From: Stenotrophomonas sp. 278
GTDB taxonomy: Bacteria; Pseudomonadota; Gammaproteobacteria; Xanthomonadales; Xanthomonadaceae
Direction of reading: 5' to 3'
Length of the DNA stretch: 50,024 nt
NCBI RefSeq assembly: GCF_003935715.1
Contig: NZ_RHPP01000014.1
Location: 1-50,024, forward strand
In this document: in pieces, positions 34,603 through 42,519 of the stretch
Numbering within the stretch: the stretch's first letter is position 1
Layout: each line of letters opens with the position of its first letter
Notes under the pieces: model-generated
Told to the model about the DNA's origin: nothing
The model's input: only the letters and a program-made list of their open reading frames with translations
Databases searched by the model: none
Translations under genes and position numbers: made by a program

Positions 34603-35721
34603 CTATCGGGGGGCTATGTAGCCGCCTGACACACCATTGGGTGAAAGGACGAGCTGCCACAGCTGTGCGTGGCGGCAGCGGAAGCTGGCCATGGAACCCG
34701 CCAGATAGAAGCGCCACATGCGCTTGAAGCGTTCGTCGTAACGCTGCGGGTCGAGGCGCGGCCATGCGGCTTCGATGTTCGCCCGCCAGGCCTGCAGGGT
34801 GCGGTCGTAGTCCGCACCGAAGCTGTGCCAGTCTTCCAGCACGAACAGTCCTTCATTGGCGACGGTGATCTGCGCGGCGGAGGGCAGCATCGAATTGGGA
34901 AAGATGTAGCGCGCGATCCACGGGTCGGTGCGGTGGCGCGAGATGTTGCTGCCGATCGTGTGCAGCAGGAACAGGCCGTCCGGTTTCAGGCAACGGCGAG
35001 CTGTCTCGAAGTACGTGCGGTAGTTCTTGTCGCCCACATGCTCGAACATGCCCACCGAAAGAATGGCGTCGAAAGACTCGTCGAGCTCGCGGTAATCCTG
35101 CAGACGGATCTCCACCGGCAGGCCGGCGCAGCGTTGCCGCGCGAACTCGGCCTGTTCCTGGGAAATGGTGATGCCCACGCCGGACACGCCGTAGCGGGTG
35201 GCTGCATATTCCAGCGCTTCGCCCCAGCCGCAGCCGATGTCGAGTACGCGCTGGCCCGGGCGCAGCCGCAGCTTGCGGCAGATCAGGTCGAGCTTGGCTT
35301 CCTGCGCGCTGTCCAGGTCGACCGCATCGGCCCAGTAGCCGCAGCTGTAAACCAGCCGGCGGCCGAGCATGGCCTGGTAGAGGTCGTTGCCGAGGTCGTA
35401 ATGGCGCTTGCCCACTTCCAGACCGCCGCTGCCGGCCTGCAGATTGAACAGCCGTGCTTTCAACGCATCGGCCAGTTCGCGCCAGCCGTGCACGCGTTCG
35501 TCCAGATGCGCCTGCATCAGGTGCAGCAGGAAGCCGTCCAGCGAGACGGCCTCCCACTGCCCGTCCATGTAGCTTTCGCCCAGGCCGAGAGAGCCGTGGG
35601 CGATCACCCGCGAATAGAAGTGTTCGTCGTGGACCTGCAGGTCATGCGGGCGGTGGCCGCCCACGATGACATCCGCTTCGAGCAGCAGTTCGGCAACCCG
35701 ATGCTGCAGCCCGACGTCCAC
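34603..35721 (-). CDS. cfa: Cyclopropane-fatty-acyl-phospholipid synthase
   Basis: The 372-residue SAM-dependent enzyme adds a methylene bridge to unsaturated acyl chains in membrane phospholipids. The N-terminal lipid-binding domain (GSLGLGESYMDGQWE) is followed by the SAM Rossmann fold with VLDIGCGWGEALEYAA, then SVGMFEHVGDKNYRTYF, which holds the conserved active-site HVG. LHTIGSN and WIARYIFPNSMLPS are further Cfa marks. The length agrees with E. coli Cfa (382). The start is 13 nt after the stop of the DUF3298 lipoprotein gene, so both are probably one transcript. Confidence 0.95.
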   Translation of the reverse strand: MDVGLQHRVAELLLEADVIVGGHRPHDLQVHDEHFYSRVIAHGSLGLGESYMDGQWEAVSLDGFLLHLMQAHLDERVHGWRELADALKARLFNLQAGSGGLEVGKRHYDLGNDLYQAMLGRRLVYSCGYWADAVDLDSAQEAKLDLICRKLRLRPGQRVLDIGCGWGEALEYAATRYGVSGVGITISQEQAEFARQRCAGLPVEIRLQDYRELDESFDAILSVGMFEHVGDKNYRTYFETARRCLKPDGLFLLHTIGSNISRHRTDPWIARYIFPNSMLPSAAQITVANEGLFVLEDWHSFGADYDRTLQAWRANIEAAWPRLDPQRYDERFKRMWRFYLAGSMASFRCRHAQLWQLVLSPNGVSGGYIAPR

Positions 35722-35734
35722 GCACGCCTCCGCC

Positions 35735-36598
35735 TCAGCCTTGCGCGAACAGCCCGGCGAACGCCGGTGCCACGTGCGGAACCAGCAGGCTCGCCGGCAC
35801 GTCCACGGTCTGGGTGCCGTCCGAGTACGGCCCCACCTGGTATGGCGGGAACACGAAACGCAACGCGGTGATGTGGCCCTGCGGGTCGGTCACCGGCTGG
35901 AACTGGCTGAAGTTGTCAGCGCTGGCCCCGGTGCCGTCGGCGATCATGCGGCTGGCGCTGCGCAGGGATTCCTGCAGCTGGCCCGGCTCCATGTCTTCGG
36001 CGCTCAGGCGGGTGGCCACGCGCTCACGCAGCTGGTCGGCCACGTAGTCGCTCACCGCCGCCCAGCCCTTCGTATCGGGAATGAGCGATTCGGCGGTCAG
36101 CAGTTTCTGCTGGTCCGGCAGCCACACGAAACGCGCCACCAGCGGCTCGCCGTGCGCGCCACCGGTGTAACGGCTGCCGTCGGCACTGACTACCACCAGT
36201 TGGGGCGTTTCCAGCAGCTTCTCGAAAGTCAGTGACAGCTCATACGGCATGGTCGGGGTGTCGTTACCCAGCCCGTCGACCGCCTGCTGCAGCTCGCCGC
36301 GTGCGGCGGTCGCATAGTCCGACAGCGCCTTGGCCAGGCCCGGATACTGGCTTACGTCCTGCGGATAGGTAATACCGACCACCGCCTTGGGGGTGTTCTC
36401 GATCACATCGCGCAGCTCGACGGGGGCCTCGGGGGCCGCCGGAGCATCCATGTTTTCCGGCAGCGTGGCCGTGGCTCCCTCTGCCGGTGTCTGCGTGGGC
36501 GTTTCAGCGTCGCGCTTGCAGCCCGCCACCAGCACCAGACCCAGTGCCAGCGCCCAGCCGCCGTAACCCAATGCCCGGCGGTTTCCTGCGATCTTCAT
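35735..36598 (-). CDS. DUF3298 (RsiV-like) envelope lipoprotein
   Basis: The 287-residue protein has a lipoprotein signal peptide with the lipobox LVAGC, then a proline-rich linker. The C-terminal two thirds carry the DUF4163/DUF3298 pattern (ITYPQDVSQYPGLAKALSDY and YTGGAHGEPL), the domain of the anti-sigma factor RsiV and of PdaC. RsiV-type domains bind lysozyme, so a periplasmic peptidoglycan-related role is possible but unproven. Two starts are plausible: ATG at 36598 (AAGGGG upstream), used here, and ATG at 36625 (AGAAGGA upstream). It precedes cfa by 13 nt. Confidence 0.8.
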   Translation of the reverse strand: MKIAGNRRALGYGGWALALGLVLVAGCKRDAETPTQTPAEGATATLPENMDAPAAPEAPVELRDVIENTPKAVVGITYPQDVSQYPGLAKALSDYATAARGELQQAVDGLGNDTPTMPYELSLTFEKLLETPQLVVVSADGSRYTGGAHGEPLVARFVWLPDQQKLLTAESLIPDTKGWAAVSDYVADQLRERVATRLSAEDMEPGQLQESLRSASRMIADGTGASADNFSQFQPVTDPQGHITALRFVFPPYQVGPYSDGTQTVDVPASLLVPHVAPAFAGLFAQG

Positions 36599-36662
36599 TG
36601 CAATCCCCTTGTTGAATCCCCGCATGATGATCCTTCTTCCGTGAAGCACAACTCATCGTTGT

Positions 36663-36968
36663 TCAGCCGAGCAGCAGGTCCTGGTACTCGTCATGGTGCC
36701 GGTCCAGAAACGCCTCGGCATACTCGCAGGCCGGTATCACCTTGTAGCCCTGCTCGCGGGCGAACCGCAGCGCCACCTTGGTCAGCTCGCCGGCAATGCC
36801 GCGCCCGCCGATCTCCTCGGGCACGCCGGTATGGACGATGGTCATCCGCTTGCGCTTGATCTGGTAGTCGAGCACCGCCTCATACCCCCTGACCCGGGCC
36901 TTGAACCGGTGGTGGACCTGGTCGTGTTCGACCTCGTAAGCCAATCCGGGCGGGGTTACAGAAGCCAT
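36663..36968 (-). CDS. Short GNAT-family (YjdJ-type) N-acetyltransferase
   Basis: The 101-residue protein is a compact GNAT relative of the YjdJ group. The acetyl-CoA loop is GGRGIAGELTKVALRFA and the final block is IPACEYAEAFLDRH, both standard for this group. Full GNAT domains are about 150 residues, so this is the short single-domain form. AGGAG lies 9 nt upstream of the ATG at 36968. Its substrate is unknown. Confidence 0.85.
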   Translation of the reverse strand: MASVTPPGLAYEVEHDQVHHRFKARVRGYEAVLDYQIKRKRMTIVHTGVPEEIGGRGIAGELTKVALRFAREQGYKVIPACEYAEAFLDRHHDEYQDLLLG

Positions 36969-37180
36969 GGGCGACGTCTCCTGCGGCAACAGCGGGGATA
37001 GTGCGGAGCCGGCCGCCACGGCCGCGTGAAGCCTGAATCGGGGCAGTTGTGGACGTTGAGCGTCATATCCGCCCCTAAAGTCCGCCCGGCTCAAGCCGAT
37101 ACAGGGAACTGACAGGTCGCAAAAGCTGGCACGAGCCTTGCGATATCTGCCTGCCCTCTCCGTGTCATAAGGAGTCGTAC

Positions 37181-37357
37181 ATGGACCACGTACCTGCACC
37201 CTCGCTGCCCGCCGACGCCGACAGCTCGCTGCTGGAAGGCCTGTTCCAGCTGGCCCTCAATGGCCAGACCCAAGGGTCGGAATTCGACCTGATCGACCAT
37301 GAGGTCTACACCCGGCTGCTCAGCGCCTACGGTGTCGACGGCCGCATCGCGGCGTGA
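37181..37357 (+). CDS. Small 58-residue protein, unknown
   Basis: A short ORF (MDHVPAPSLPADADSS... ending GVDGRIAA) has an excellent AAGGAG 6 nt before its ATG. It is acidic, soluble and leucine-rich in the middle (LLEGLFQLALNG), and resembles no family I can name. It lies alone between divergent and convergent neighbours and ends 9 bp before a SMAG pair. The ribosome binding site is the main reason to accept it. Its single domain could be a helix hairpin (inference). Confidence 0.6.
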   Translation: MDHVPAPSLPADADSSLLEGLFQLALNGQTQGSEFDLIDHEVYTRLLSAYGVDGRIAA

Positions 37358-37365
37358 TGGTGGCG

Positions 37366-37446
37366 GGTCACGACCAACGGTCGTGACCTACCCGATCGGC
37401 ATCCCCGATCGGCATCCCCGGTAGGTCACGACCGTTGGTCGTGACC
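37366..37446. repeat. SMAG pair with a 13-bp tandem repeat in the spacer
   Basis: GGTCACGACC aac GGTCGTGACCTAC faces GTAGGTCACGACC gtt GGTCGTGACC. The spacer contains two direct copies of CCCGATCGGCATC. The element lies between the small ORF and the rhomboid gene. Confidence 0.88.
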
Positions 37447-37457
37447 TCGCCCTGCGA

Positions 37458-38084
37458 TCAACCGCCCATCAGGTTGAAACGCGGGTTGCTCAGCTCACGC
37501 AGGAAGTGCTGGAAAATCTCCGGGCGCATCGCCAGCATGAACAGCACACCGAACGCGGCACCGGCGAGGTGCGCGCTGTGGTTGATGCGGTCACCGCCGC
37601 GGCGGTCCATCCAGATGCTGTAACCCACGTAGAAGGCGGCATAGATGATCGCCGGCGCGGGAATGAAGAACACGAAAATGATGCTCCACGGGCTCAGCAG
37701 GATGAAGGCGAACAGCACCGCCGACACCGCGCCCGACGCGCCCAGGCTGAGGTAGTTCGGGTTCTTCTGGTTCTTCAGGTAACTGGGCAGGATCGACACC
37801 AGCAGCGCACCCAGGTAGAACGCCGGGTACGTCAGGTAGCTGCCGGTCAGACCCAGCATCACCCGTTCGATCTGCCCGCCGAAGAAGAACAAGGTGATCA
37901 TGTTGAACGCCAGGTGCGCCAGATCCGCATGGATGAATCCATACGTGATCAGGCGGTCGTACTGGCGTTTGCGGTCCACCGCCGGCGGCCACAGGATCAG
38001 GCGGTCGGCGAGTGCACGGTTTTTGAACGCCATCCACGACACCAGGACGGTGATGGCGATCAACAGCAGGTTCACGGGGGTCAT
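37458..38084 (-). CDS. Rhomboid-family intramembrane serine protease
   Basis: The 208-residue membrane protease is predicted to cut single-pass substrates inside the membrane. The catalytic serine is S117 in LSLGASGAVSAV and the catalytic histidine is most likely H172 in HSAHLAGAAFG. HADLAHLAFNM provides the oxyanion-region H and N. About six hydrophobic helices are visible. It starts 8 nt after the stop of a peptide symporter gene, so they form an operon. The ATG at 38084 is used; an in-frame ATG at 38141 lies within the upstream gene. Confidence 0.9.
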   Translation of the reverse strand: MTPVNLLLIAITVLVSWMAFKNRALADRLILWPPAVDRKRQYDRLITYGFIHADLAHLAFNMITLFFFGGQIERVMLGLTGSYLTYPAFYLGALLVSILPSYLKNQKNPNYLSLGASGAVSAVLFAFILLSPWSIIFVFFIPAPAIIYAAFYVGYSIWMDRRGGDRINHSAHLAGAAFGVLFMLAMRPEIFQHFLRELSNPRFNLMGG

Positions 38085-38092
38085 CGGGGTAC

Positions 38093-39655
38093 TCAGGCAG
38101 CGCGGTAGTTGTCGACCATACGATAACGCTTGGCATACCAACCGAAGGCCAACGCCGCGACAAAGGCGAAGCCGGCGAAGAAGAACATCAGGAACGCGGC
38201 CTCGCTCAGGCCGGTACTGGCGATCTTGTGGGTCACCGTCTCATTGCGCACGGCGGCGTTGGACAGCAGCACCCACAGGTTGCCGATGGTAGTGGTCAGG
38301 TTCCAGAAGCTCATCACCACGCCCTTCATGGCCTGCGGGGCCTGGCTGTAGGCAAACTCCAGCCCGGTGGCCGACACCAGGACCTCACCGAAGGTCAGCA
38401 GTGCATACGGCAGCACCTGCCAGAAGATGGACATGGCGTCGCCACCGTCCATCATCACCTGGATGCCACCCACCACCACCCAGGCCAGACCGCTGAAGGC
38501 GATGCCCGCGGTCATGCGGCGCAGCGCGGTCGGCTCGAAGCCGAAGCGGCGCAGGGCCGGGTACAGCACCAGGTTGTTGAACGGAATCAGGATCATCACC
38601 AGCAGCGGGTTCAGTGCCTGCATCTGCGAGGCGGTGAACCAGGACGGCATGCTCATCTGCTGGCCCTGCAGCACCCACGTGGAGGCCTTCTGGTCGAACA
38701 GCGAGAAGAACGGCGTGGTCAGCGCGAAGATCACCAGCACGCGCAGCACCGAGCGCACGCCTTCCACGGCTTCGGCCGGGTGCGACGCGCGGGCGCGATC
38801 GAGCTGGATCCAGGTGCCACCGCCCACACCCGCCAGCACCAGCACCAGCGCGATGCACAGGCAGATCACGATGCCCAGGGTGCCCACCAGGCCCATCGAG
38901 GCTACCGCCAGCACCAGGCCCAGCACCGCCAGGGTCAGGCCCGGACGGCCTTTGCCCGGCACCTGGGCGGTCAGCGCGGTACGCACCACGTTGCCGAACG
39001 AATGCGGGTCTTTCGGCGGCAGCGGCACCAGCACATAGCGCTTGCGGCCCAGCCAGAACACGAAGGTGGCGACGAACATCAGGATGCCGGGAATACCGAA
39101 CGCCCACTGCGGGCCGAGGTTCTTCAGCGCCAGTGGGATCAGCAGCGAGGCGAACAGCGAGCCGAAGTTGATGATCCAGTAGAAGGCGTCAAACACCACC
39201 TTGGCCAGGTGCTTGTTGCTCTGGTCGAACTGGTCGCCCATGAACGAGGCCACCAGCGGCTTGATCCCGCCCGCACCCAGTGCGATCAGGCCCAGGCCCA
39301 GGAAGAAGCCTTCGCGACTGTTCTCGAACACCGCCAGGCAGGCGTGGCCGGCGCAGTAGACCAGGCTGAACCACAGAATGGTGTGGTATTTGCCGAAGAA
39401 CTTGTCAGCCAGCCAGCCGCCCAGCAGCGGGAAGAAGTACACGCCGATCATGAAGCTGTGCATGATGTCCTTGGCCTCGCCCGCCCGTCCTTCGGCGGTG
39501 ATCTCCTGCAGCAGCAGCGAGGTGATCAGGAACTGCACCAGGATGTTGCGCATCCCATAGAAGCTGAACCGCTCGCAGGCCTCGTTGCCAATGATGTACG
39601 GAATCTGCCCTGGCATTTTTCCCTTGCCAGCGCTGGCGGCTGCATGCGTGCTCAT
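38093..39655 (-). CDS. POT-family proton-coupled oligopeptide symporter
   Basis: The 520-residue inner-membrane protein is an MFS-fold peptide importer of the POT/PTR family. The proton-coupling motif ExxERFxFYG is NEACERFSFYGMRN near residue 25. ALGAGGIKPLVASFMGDQF and FDAFYWIINFGSLFASLL are the PTR2 signature blocks. About 14 helices are visible. A longer open frame reaches 39886, but the ATG at 39655 starts right before the conserved region. It heads a two-gene operon with a rhomboid protease, a pairing whose reason is unclear. Confidence 0.93.
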   Translation of the reverse strand: MSTHAAASAGKGKMPGQIPYIIGNEACERFSFYGMRNILVQFLITSLLLQEITAEGRAGEAKDIMHSFMIGVYFFPLLGGWLADKFFGKYHTILWFSLVYCAGHACLAVFENSREGFFLGLGLIALGAGGIKPLVASFMGDQFDQSNKHLAKVVFDAFYWIINFGSLFASLLIPLALKNLGPQWAFGIPGILMFVATFVFWLGRKRYVLVPLPPKDPHSFGNVVRTALTAQVPGKGRPGLTLAVLGLVLAVASMGLVGTLGIVICLCIALVLVLAGVGGGTWIQLDRARASHPAEAVEGVRSVLRVLVIFALTTPFFSLFDQKASTWVLQGQQMSMPSWFTASQMQALNPLLVMILIPFNNLVLYPALRRFGFEPTALRRMTAGIAFSGLAWVVVGGIQVMMDGGDAMSIFWQVLPYALLTFGEVLVSATGLEFAYSQAPQAMKGVVMSFWNLTTTIGNLWVLLSNAAVRNETVTHKIASTGLSEAAFLMFFFAGFAFVAALAFGWYAKRYRMVDNYRAA

Positions 39656-39794
39656 TCGATGGGGCTGTCCTGCGTGTATAAAGGGTGAAAGGGTACCGGA
39701 AGGGCCGCAGCGGCGCACGTTGCGCCCGGACGTGACAGCCGGCCGTATCCATGGCAGGCCTCCTGTGGCCGGGGTCACGGCGCGTCGACGACAG

Positions 39795-40646
39795 ATGCGT
39801 AAACTTATCGTTATGCCCCCCCTCCCCTCGGTTGGACCGGGACGCTGGCCCTGCTGGCTCCTGCTGATGCTGCTGGTTGCGCCCACCGCCCTGGCCCATG
39901 CCCGTCAGGGTGAAGCCGCGCCGCGCCTGCTCAAGGTGGCTACGCTGGAACTGCCGGTGCAGGACGACACCCAGTGGCAGCAGCGCCGCGACCAGGTCCT
40001 GCAGGTGCTGGAGGCGCTCCAGCCCGATGTCATCGCGGTGCAGCGCGTGCAGCAGGACAAGAGCCGCCACAATCCGGCCTGCTGGCTGGCGGTGCGCCTG
40101 CGCTACAGCTGCGACTTCGTTACCGCCGATCCGCCGAGCCAGCCGCTGCGCCAGGGCAGCGCCATGCTCAGCCGGCTGGAGGTGGTCGAGGACGGGGTGA
40201 CCCTGCTGCACCCGCCCGGGCGCTACAGCGCGGCGGGGATGCTGCGGGTGAAGCAAGGCCAGGACCTGATCAACGTCTATGTGGCCCGGCTGTGGCCGGA
40301 GCCGGACGAAGCGGCGATTCGTCGCCACCAGACCAGTGACCTGATGACCTGGATCGGGGCCACCGCCGATGGCCTGCCCTCGCTGATTGCCGGGGCCTAT
40401 GCGGCCAGCACGCATGAGCTGGTGAGCAGTTCGCCCGGGTTCCAGCCGGCACGGAAGAATCCGGGTGAGCGGGTCGAGCCGCCGTCGGTCGCGGGCAGCG
40501 CGACGCGGGCGCATGGACTGGATGTGCTGTTCCAGGTGAAGCATTTCAGCGGGGTGAGCCTGGAGGCGGTGAAGCTTGATTCGGACGGCGAGCCGGTGCG
40601 CCTTGGGGTAATGGCCACGCTGCAACTGCAGGACGCTGCTCTATAA
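39795..40646 (+). CDS. EEP-fold protein lacking catalytic residues, secreted
   Basis: The 283-residue protein has a signal peptide (LLLMLLVAPTALAHA) and the outline of an endonuclease/exonuclease/phosphatase domain. The strand that normally ends in QE reads IAVQRVQQ (R84 where Glu is expected). The GDFN block reads IAGAYAAS (A201, A203 instead of Asp, Asn), and the final SDH reads SDG (G265). All three metal or catalytic sites I can align are therefore lost. It may be a binding protein rather than a nuclease. Start 39795 is used; a second ATG at 39813 is equally possible. It is divergent from the POT gene. Confidence 0.62.
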   Translation: MRKLIVMPPLPSVGPGRWPCWLLLMLLVAPTALAHARQGEAAPRLLKVATLELPVQDDTQWQQRRDQVLQVLEALQPDVIAVQRVQQDKSRHNPACWLAVRLRYSCDFVTADPPSQPLRQGSAMLSRLEVVEDGVTLLHPPGRYSAAGMLRVKQGQDLINVYVARLWPEPDEAAIRRHQTSDLMTWIGATADGLPSLIAGAYAASTHELVSSSPGFQPARKNPGERVEPPSVAGSATRAHGLDVLFQVKHFSGVSLEAVKLDSDGEPVRLGVMATLQLQDAAL

Positions 40647-40647
40647 C

Positions 40648-40713
40648 GTAGAGCCGGGCTTGCCCGGCGGCCCGCCGACCCCGCCGAAAGCAGCCGGGCA
40701 AGCCCGGCTCTAC
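40648..40713. repeat. Inverted SMAG pair (GCCGGGC subtype)
   Basis: GTAGAGCCGGGC tt GCCCGGC faces AGCCGGGC aa GCCCGGCTCTAC. It starts at once after the EEP-like gene's TAA, between two convergent genes. Confidence 0.9.
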
Positions 40714-40757
40714 GGTTGGTCGCACGGCGCAGGCACCGCGCGCAGGTGCCACACACA

Positions 40758-40785
40758 AAAACGGCCGGGCGATTCCCGGCCGTTT
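40758..40785 (-). terminator. Terminator of the superoxide dismutase gene
   Basis: Read on the minus strand, ACGGCCGGG pairs with CCCGGCCGT around a 5-nt loop and is followed by TTTT. It starts about 20 bp after the sod stop codon. Confidence 0.9.
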
Positions 40786-40805
40786 GGCGTCACACGTACC
40801 TGCGA

Positions 40806-41417
40806 TCAGGCGATCGCTTCCTGGTAGCGGCGCTCCACTTCGTTCCAGTCGACCACGTTGAAGAACGCGCCGATGTATTCCGGGCGACGGTTCTGGTACT
40901 TCAGGTAGTAGGCGTGTTCCCACACGTCCAGCGCCAGGATCGGGGTGTTGCCGTCCATCAGCGGGCTGTCCTGGTTGGCGCTGCTTTCCACCACCACCTT
41001 CTTGTCCGGGGTGACGCTCAGCCAGGCCCAGCCACTGCCGAAGCGGGTCAGTGCGGCCTTGGTGAAGGCTTCCTTGAACTTTTCGAAACCGCCCAGCTGG
41101 GCGTCGATGGCCTTGGCCACGTCGCCGACCGGATTGCCACCGGCATTGGGAGCCATCACGGTCCAGAACAGGGTGTGGTTGGCGTGACCGCCACCGTTGT
41201 TGCGGACCACGCCCTGCAGGTTTTCCGGCAGCGACTTGGTCTTCTTGACCAGCTCTTCCACCGGCAGGTCGGCGTATTCGGTGCCCTCCAGCGCGGCATT
41301 GACGTTGTTGATGTAGGTCTGGTGATGCTTGGTGTGATGGATTTCCATCGTGGCCGCATCAATGTGCGGCTCAAGTGCGTCGTAGGCGTAGGACAGCTTG
41401 GGGAGGGTGTAGGCCAT
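40806..41417 (-). CDS. sodA: Superoxide dismutase, Mn-type
   Basis: The 203-residue enzyme dismutates superoxide in the cytosol. Metal ligands fall in [11 protein letters not shown] (first His), [11 protein letters not shown] (second His) and [15 protein letters not shown] (Asp and His). The outer-sphere glutamine in ANQDSPL, and Gly rather than Gln in GGHANH, point to Mn rather than Fe. The ATG at 41417 with AGGAG upstream is used. It is monocistronic and is divergent from the secreted RNase gene. Confidence 0.95.
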   Translation of the reverse strand: MAYTLPKLSYAYDALEPHIDAATMEIHHTKHHQTYINNVNAALEGTEYADLPVEELVKKTKSLPENLQGVVRNNGGGHANHTLFWTVMAPNAGGNPVGDVAKAIDAQLGGFEKFKEAFTKAALTRFGSGWAWLSVTPDKKVVVESSANQDSPLMDGNTPILALDVWEHAYYLKYQNRRPEYIGAFFNVVDWNEVERRYQEAIA

Positions 41418-41607
41418 GTGATTCTCCTGGTAGCTCACTCACCCGGTGCGTTCCGGGCGTTGCGTGTCGATGATGGGGATGGTCCGCCAGCTTACCAAGG
41501 GGCATGTAAACAAATCTGAGTTCCAGGTGGTGCGCTTGTTATGCAGCGGTGACGAAGCGCTCACGCCGCGCGTTACATTAGTGCCGGTTCCCCTTCTGCT
41601 CTTCTCC

Positions 41608-42060
41608 ATGCGCAAGCCACTCCTGCTGCTGGTCGCGATCGTGCTGCTGATCGGCGGCCTGTTCGCCATCAAGGAATCCCAGCGTCCGCCGCCGCCACAG
41701 TTCGCGCCATCACTGACCGGTGAAGCAGCGCCGCCCGACACTGGCTCGCCTGCGCGCGCCAATGACCCGCTTCCGCCGTTCCTGCCCCCGGAAGCGCGCC
41801 GGACCATCGCCCTTATCCAGCGCGGCGGCCCCTATCCGCACCGCCAGGACGGCAGCGTGTTCGGCAACCGCGAGCAGCGCCTGCCCGAACGACCGCGTGG
41901 CTATTACCGTGAATTCACCGTGGAAACGCCCGGGGCTCCCAATCGCGGCGCGCGCCGCATCGTGACCGGCGGCAACCCACCCACCGGCTGGTTCTACACC
42001 GATGACCACTATGAAACCTTCCGCAGTTTTGACGTCCCCCCGGCCGGGAGCTGGCAATGA
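41608..42060 (+). CDS. Exported barnase/RNase Sa-type ribonuclease
   Basis: The 150-residue protein has an N-terminal hydrophobic export or anchor segment (LLLLVAIVLLIGGLFAI) and a proline-rich linker. The mature domain fits microbial ribonucleases: catalytic Glu in YREFTVETP, Arg in RGARRIVTGG and the general-acid His in TDDHYETFRSF. DGSVFGNREQRLP is the matching substrate loop. Microbial N1/T1 RNases are toxic to the producer unless exported or inhibited; the inhibitor gene overlaps it by 4 nt. The ATG at 41608 gives the shortest sensible export signal. Confidence 0.9.
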   Translation: MRKPLLLLVAIVLLIGGLFAIKESQRPPPPQFAPSLTGEAAPPDTGSPARANDPLPPFLPPEARRTIALIQRGGPYPHRQDGSVFGNREQRLPERPRGYYREFTVETPGAPNRGARRIVTGGNPPTGWFYTDDHYETFRSFDVPPAGSWQ

Positions 42061-42488
42061 CTCATGATCCGTTCGACCTGGGGTTGCATGACCTCAACAA
42101 TGCTGGCGTGTACGCCATTGGCAACGACGATGTCGGCCCGCTGTCGGCGGCGATGCGTGACGCCGGGCTGAAAGTGCTGCGCGTGGACCTCGACGGATGT
42201 GCCGACAAACGCACCCTGCTCGCCCGCCTCGCCGCACAGCTGGATTTTCCGCAGGGAACGGGCGGCAACTGGGATGCGTTGTCGGACAACCTGCGTGACC
42301 TGGCCTGGCAGAAATCGCCGGGCGGCTATGCGTTGTTTCTGAGCGACGCCGATGGCCTGCGCGATGCCGGTGCGGCCGAATTCGAGACACTGCTGGATGT
42401 GCTGGATGAAGCCAGCCAGAGCTGGGCGCAGCAGGACGTGCCGTTCTGGGCGTTCGTGGCGTTGAAGGACGTGCCCGCGGCGGAATGA
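42057..42488 (+). CDS. Barstar-family ribonuclease inhibitor
   Basis: The 143-residue cytosolic protein is a predicted inhibitor of the upstream RNase. The barstar core is VDLDGCADKRTLLARLAAQL followed by GGNWDALSDNLRDL, where the acidic helix that fills a barnase active site is expected. An N-terminal extension of about 40 residues sits ahead of the core. Its ATG overlaps the RNase stop (ATGA), which would couple synthesis of toxin and inhibitor. It converges with the transmembrane repetitive protein gene. Confidence 0.9.
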   Translation: MTHDPFDLGLHDLNNAGVYAIGNDDVGPLSAAMRDAGLKVLRVDLDGCADKRTLLARLAAQLDFPQGTGGNWDALSDNLRDLAWQKSPGGYALFLSDADGLRDAGAAEFETLLDVLDEASQSWAQQDVPFWAFVALKDVPAAE

Positions 42489-42494
42489 TTCCGC

Positions 42495-42519
42495 GCCACG
42501 ACCAACGGTCGTGGCCTAC
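42495..42519. repeat. SMAG palindrome giving a stop codon
   Basis: GCCACGACC aac GGTCGTGGC ends in CTAC. Its minus-strand TAG (42516-42518) is the stop codon of the transmembrane repetitive protein gene. Confidence 0.85.

Noticed and set aside
34373-34621. Possible plus-strand ORF of 76-82 residues before cfa
   Set aside because: It has a partial GGAG but random-looking composition and overlaps the end of cfa; no family features are visible.
37091-37300. Minus-strand 69-residue frame over the small ORF at 37181
   Set aside because: It lacks a ribosome binding site, while the plus-strand ORF has a strong one.
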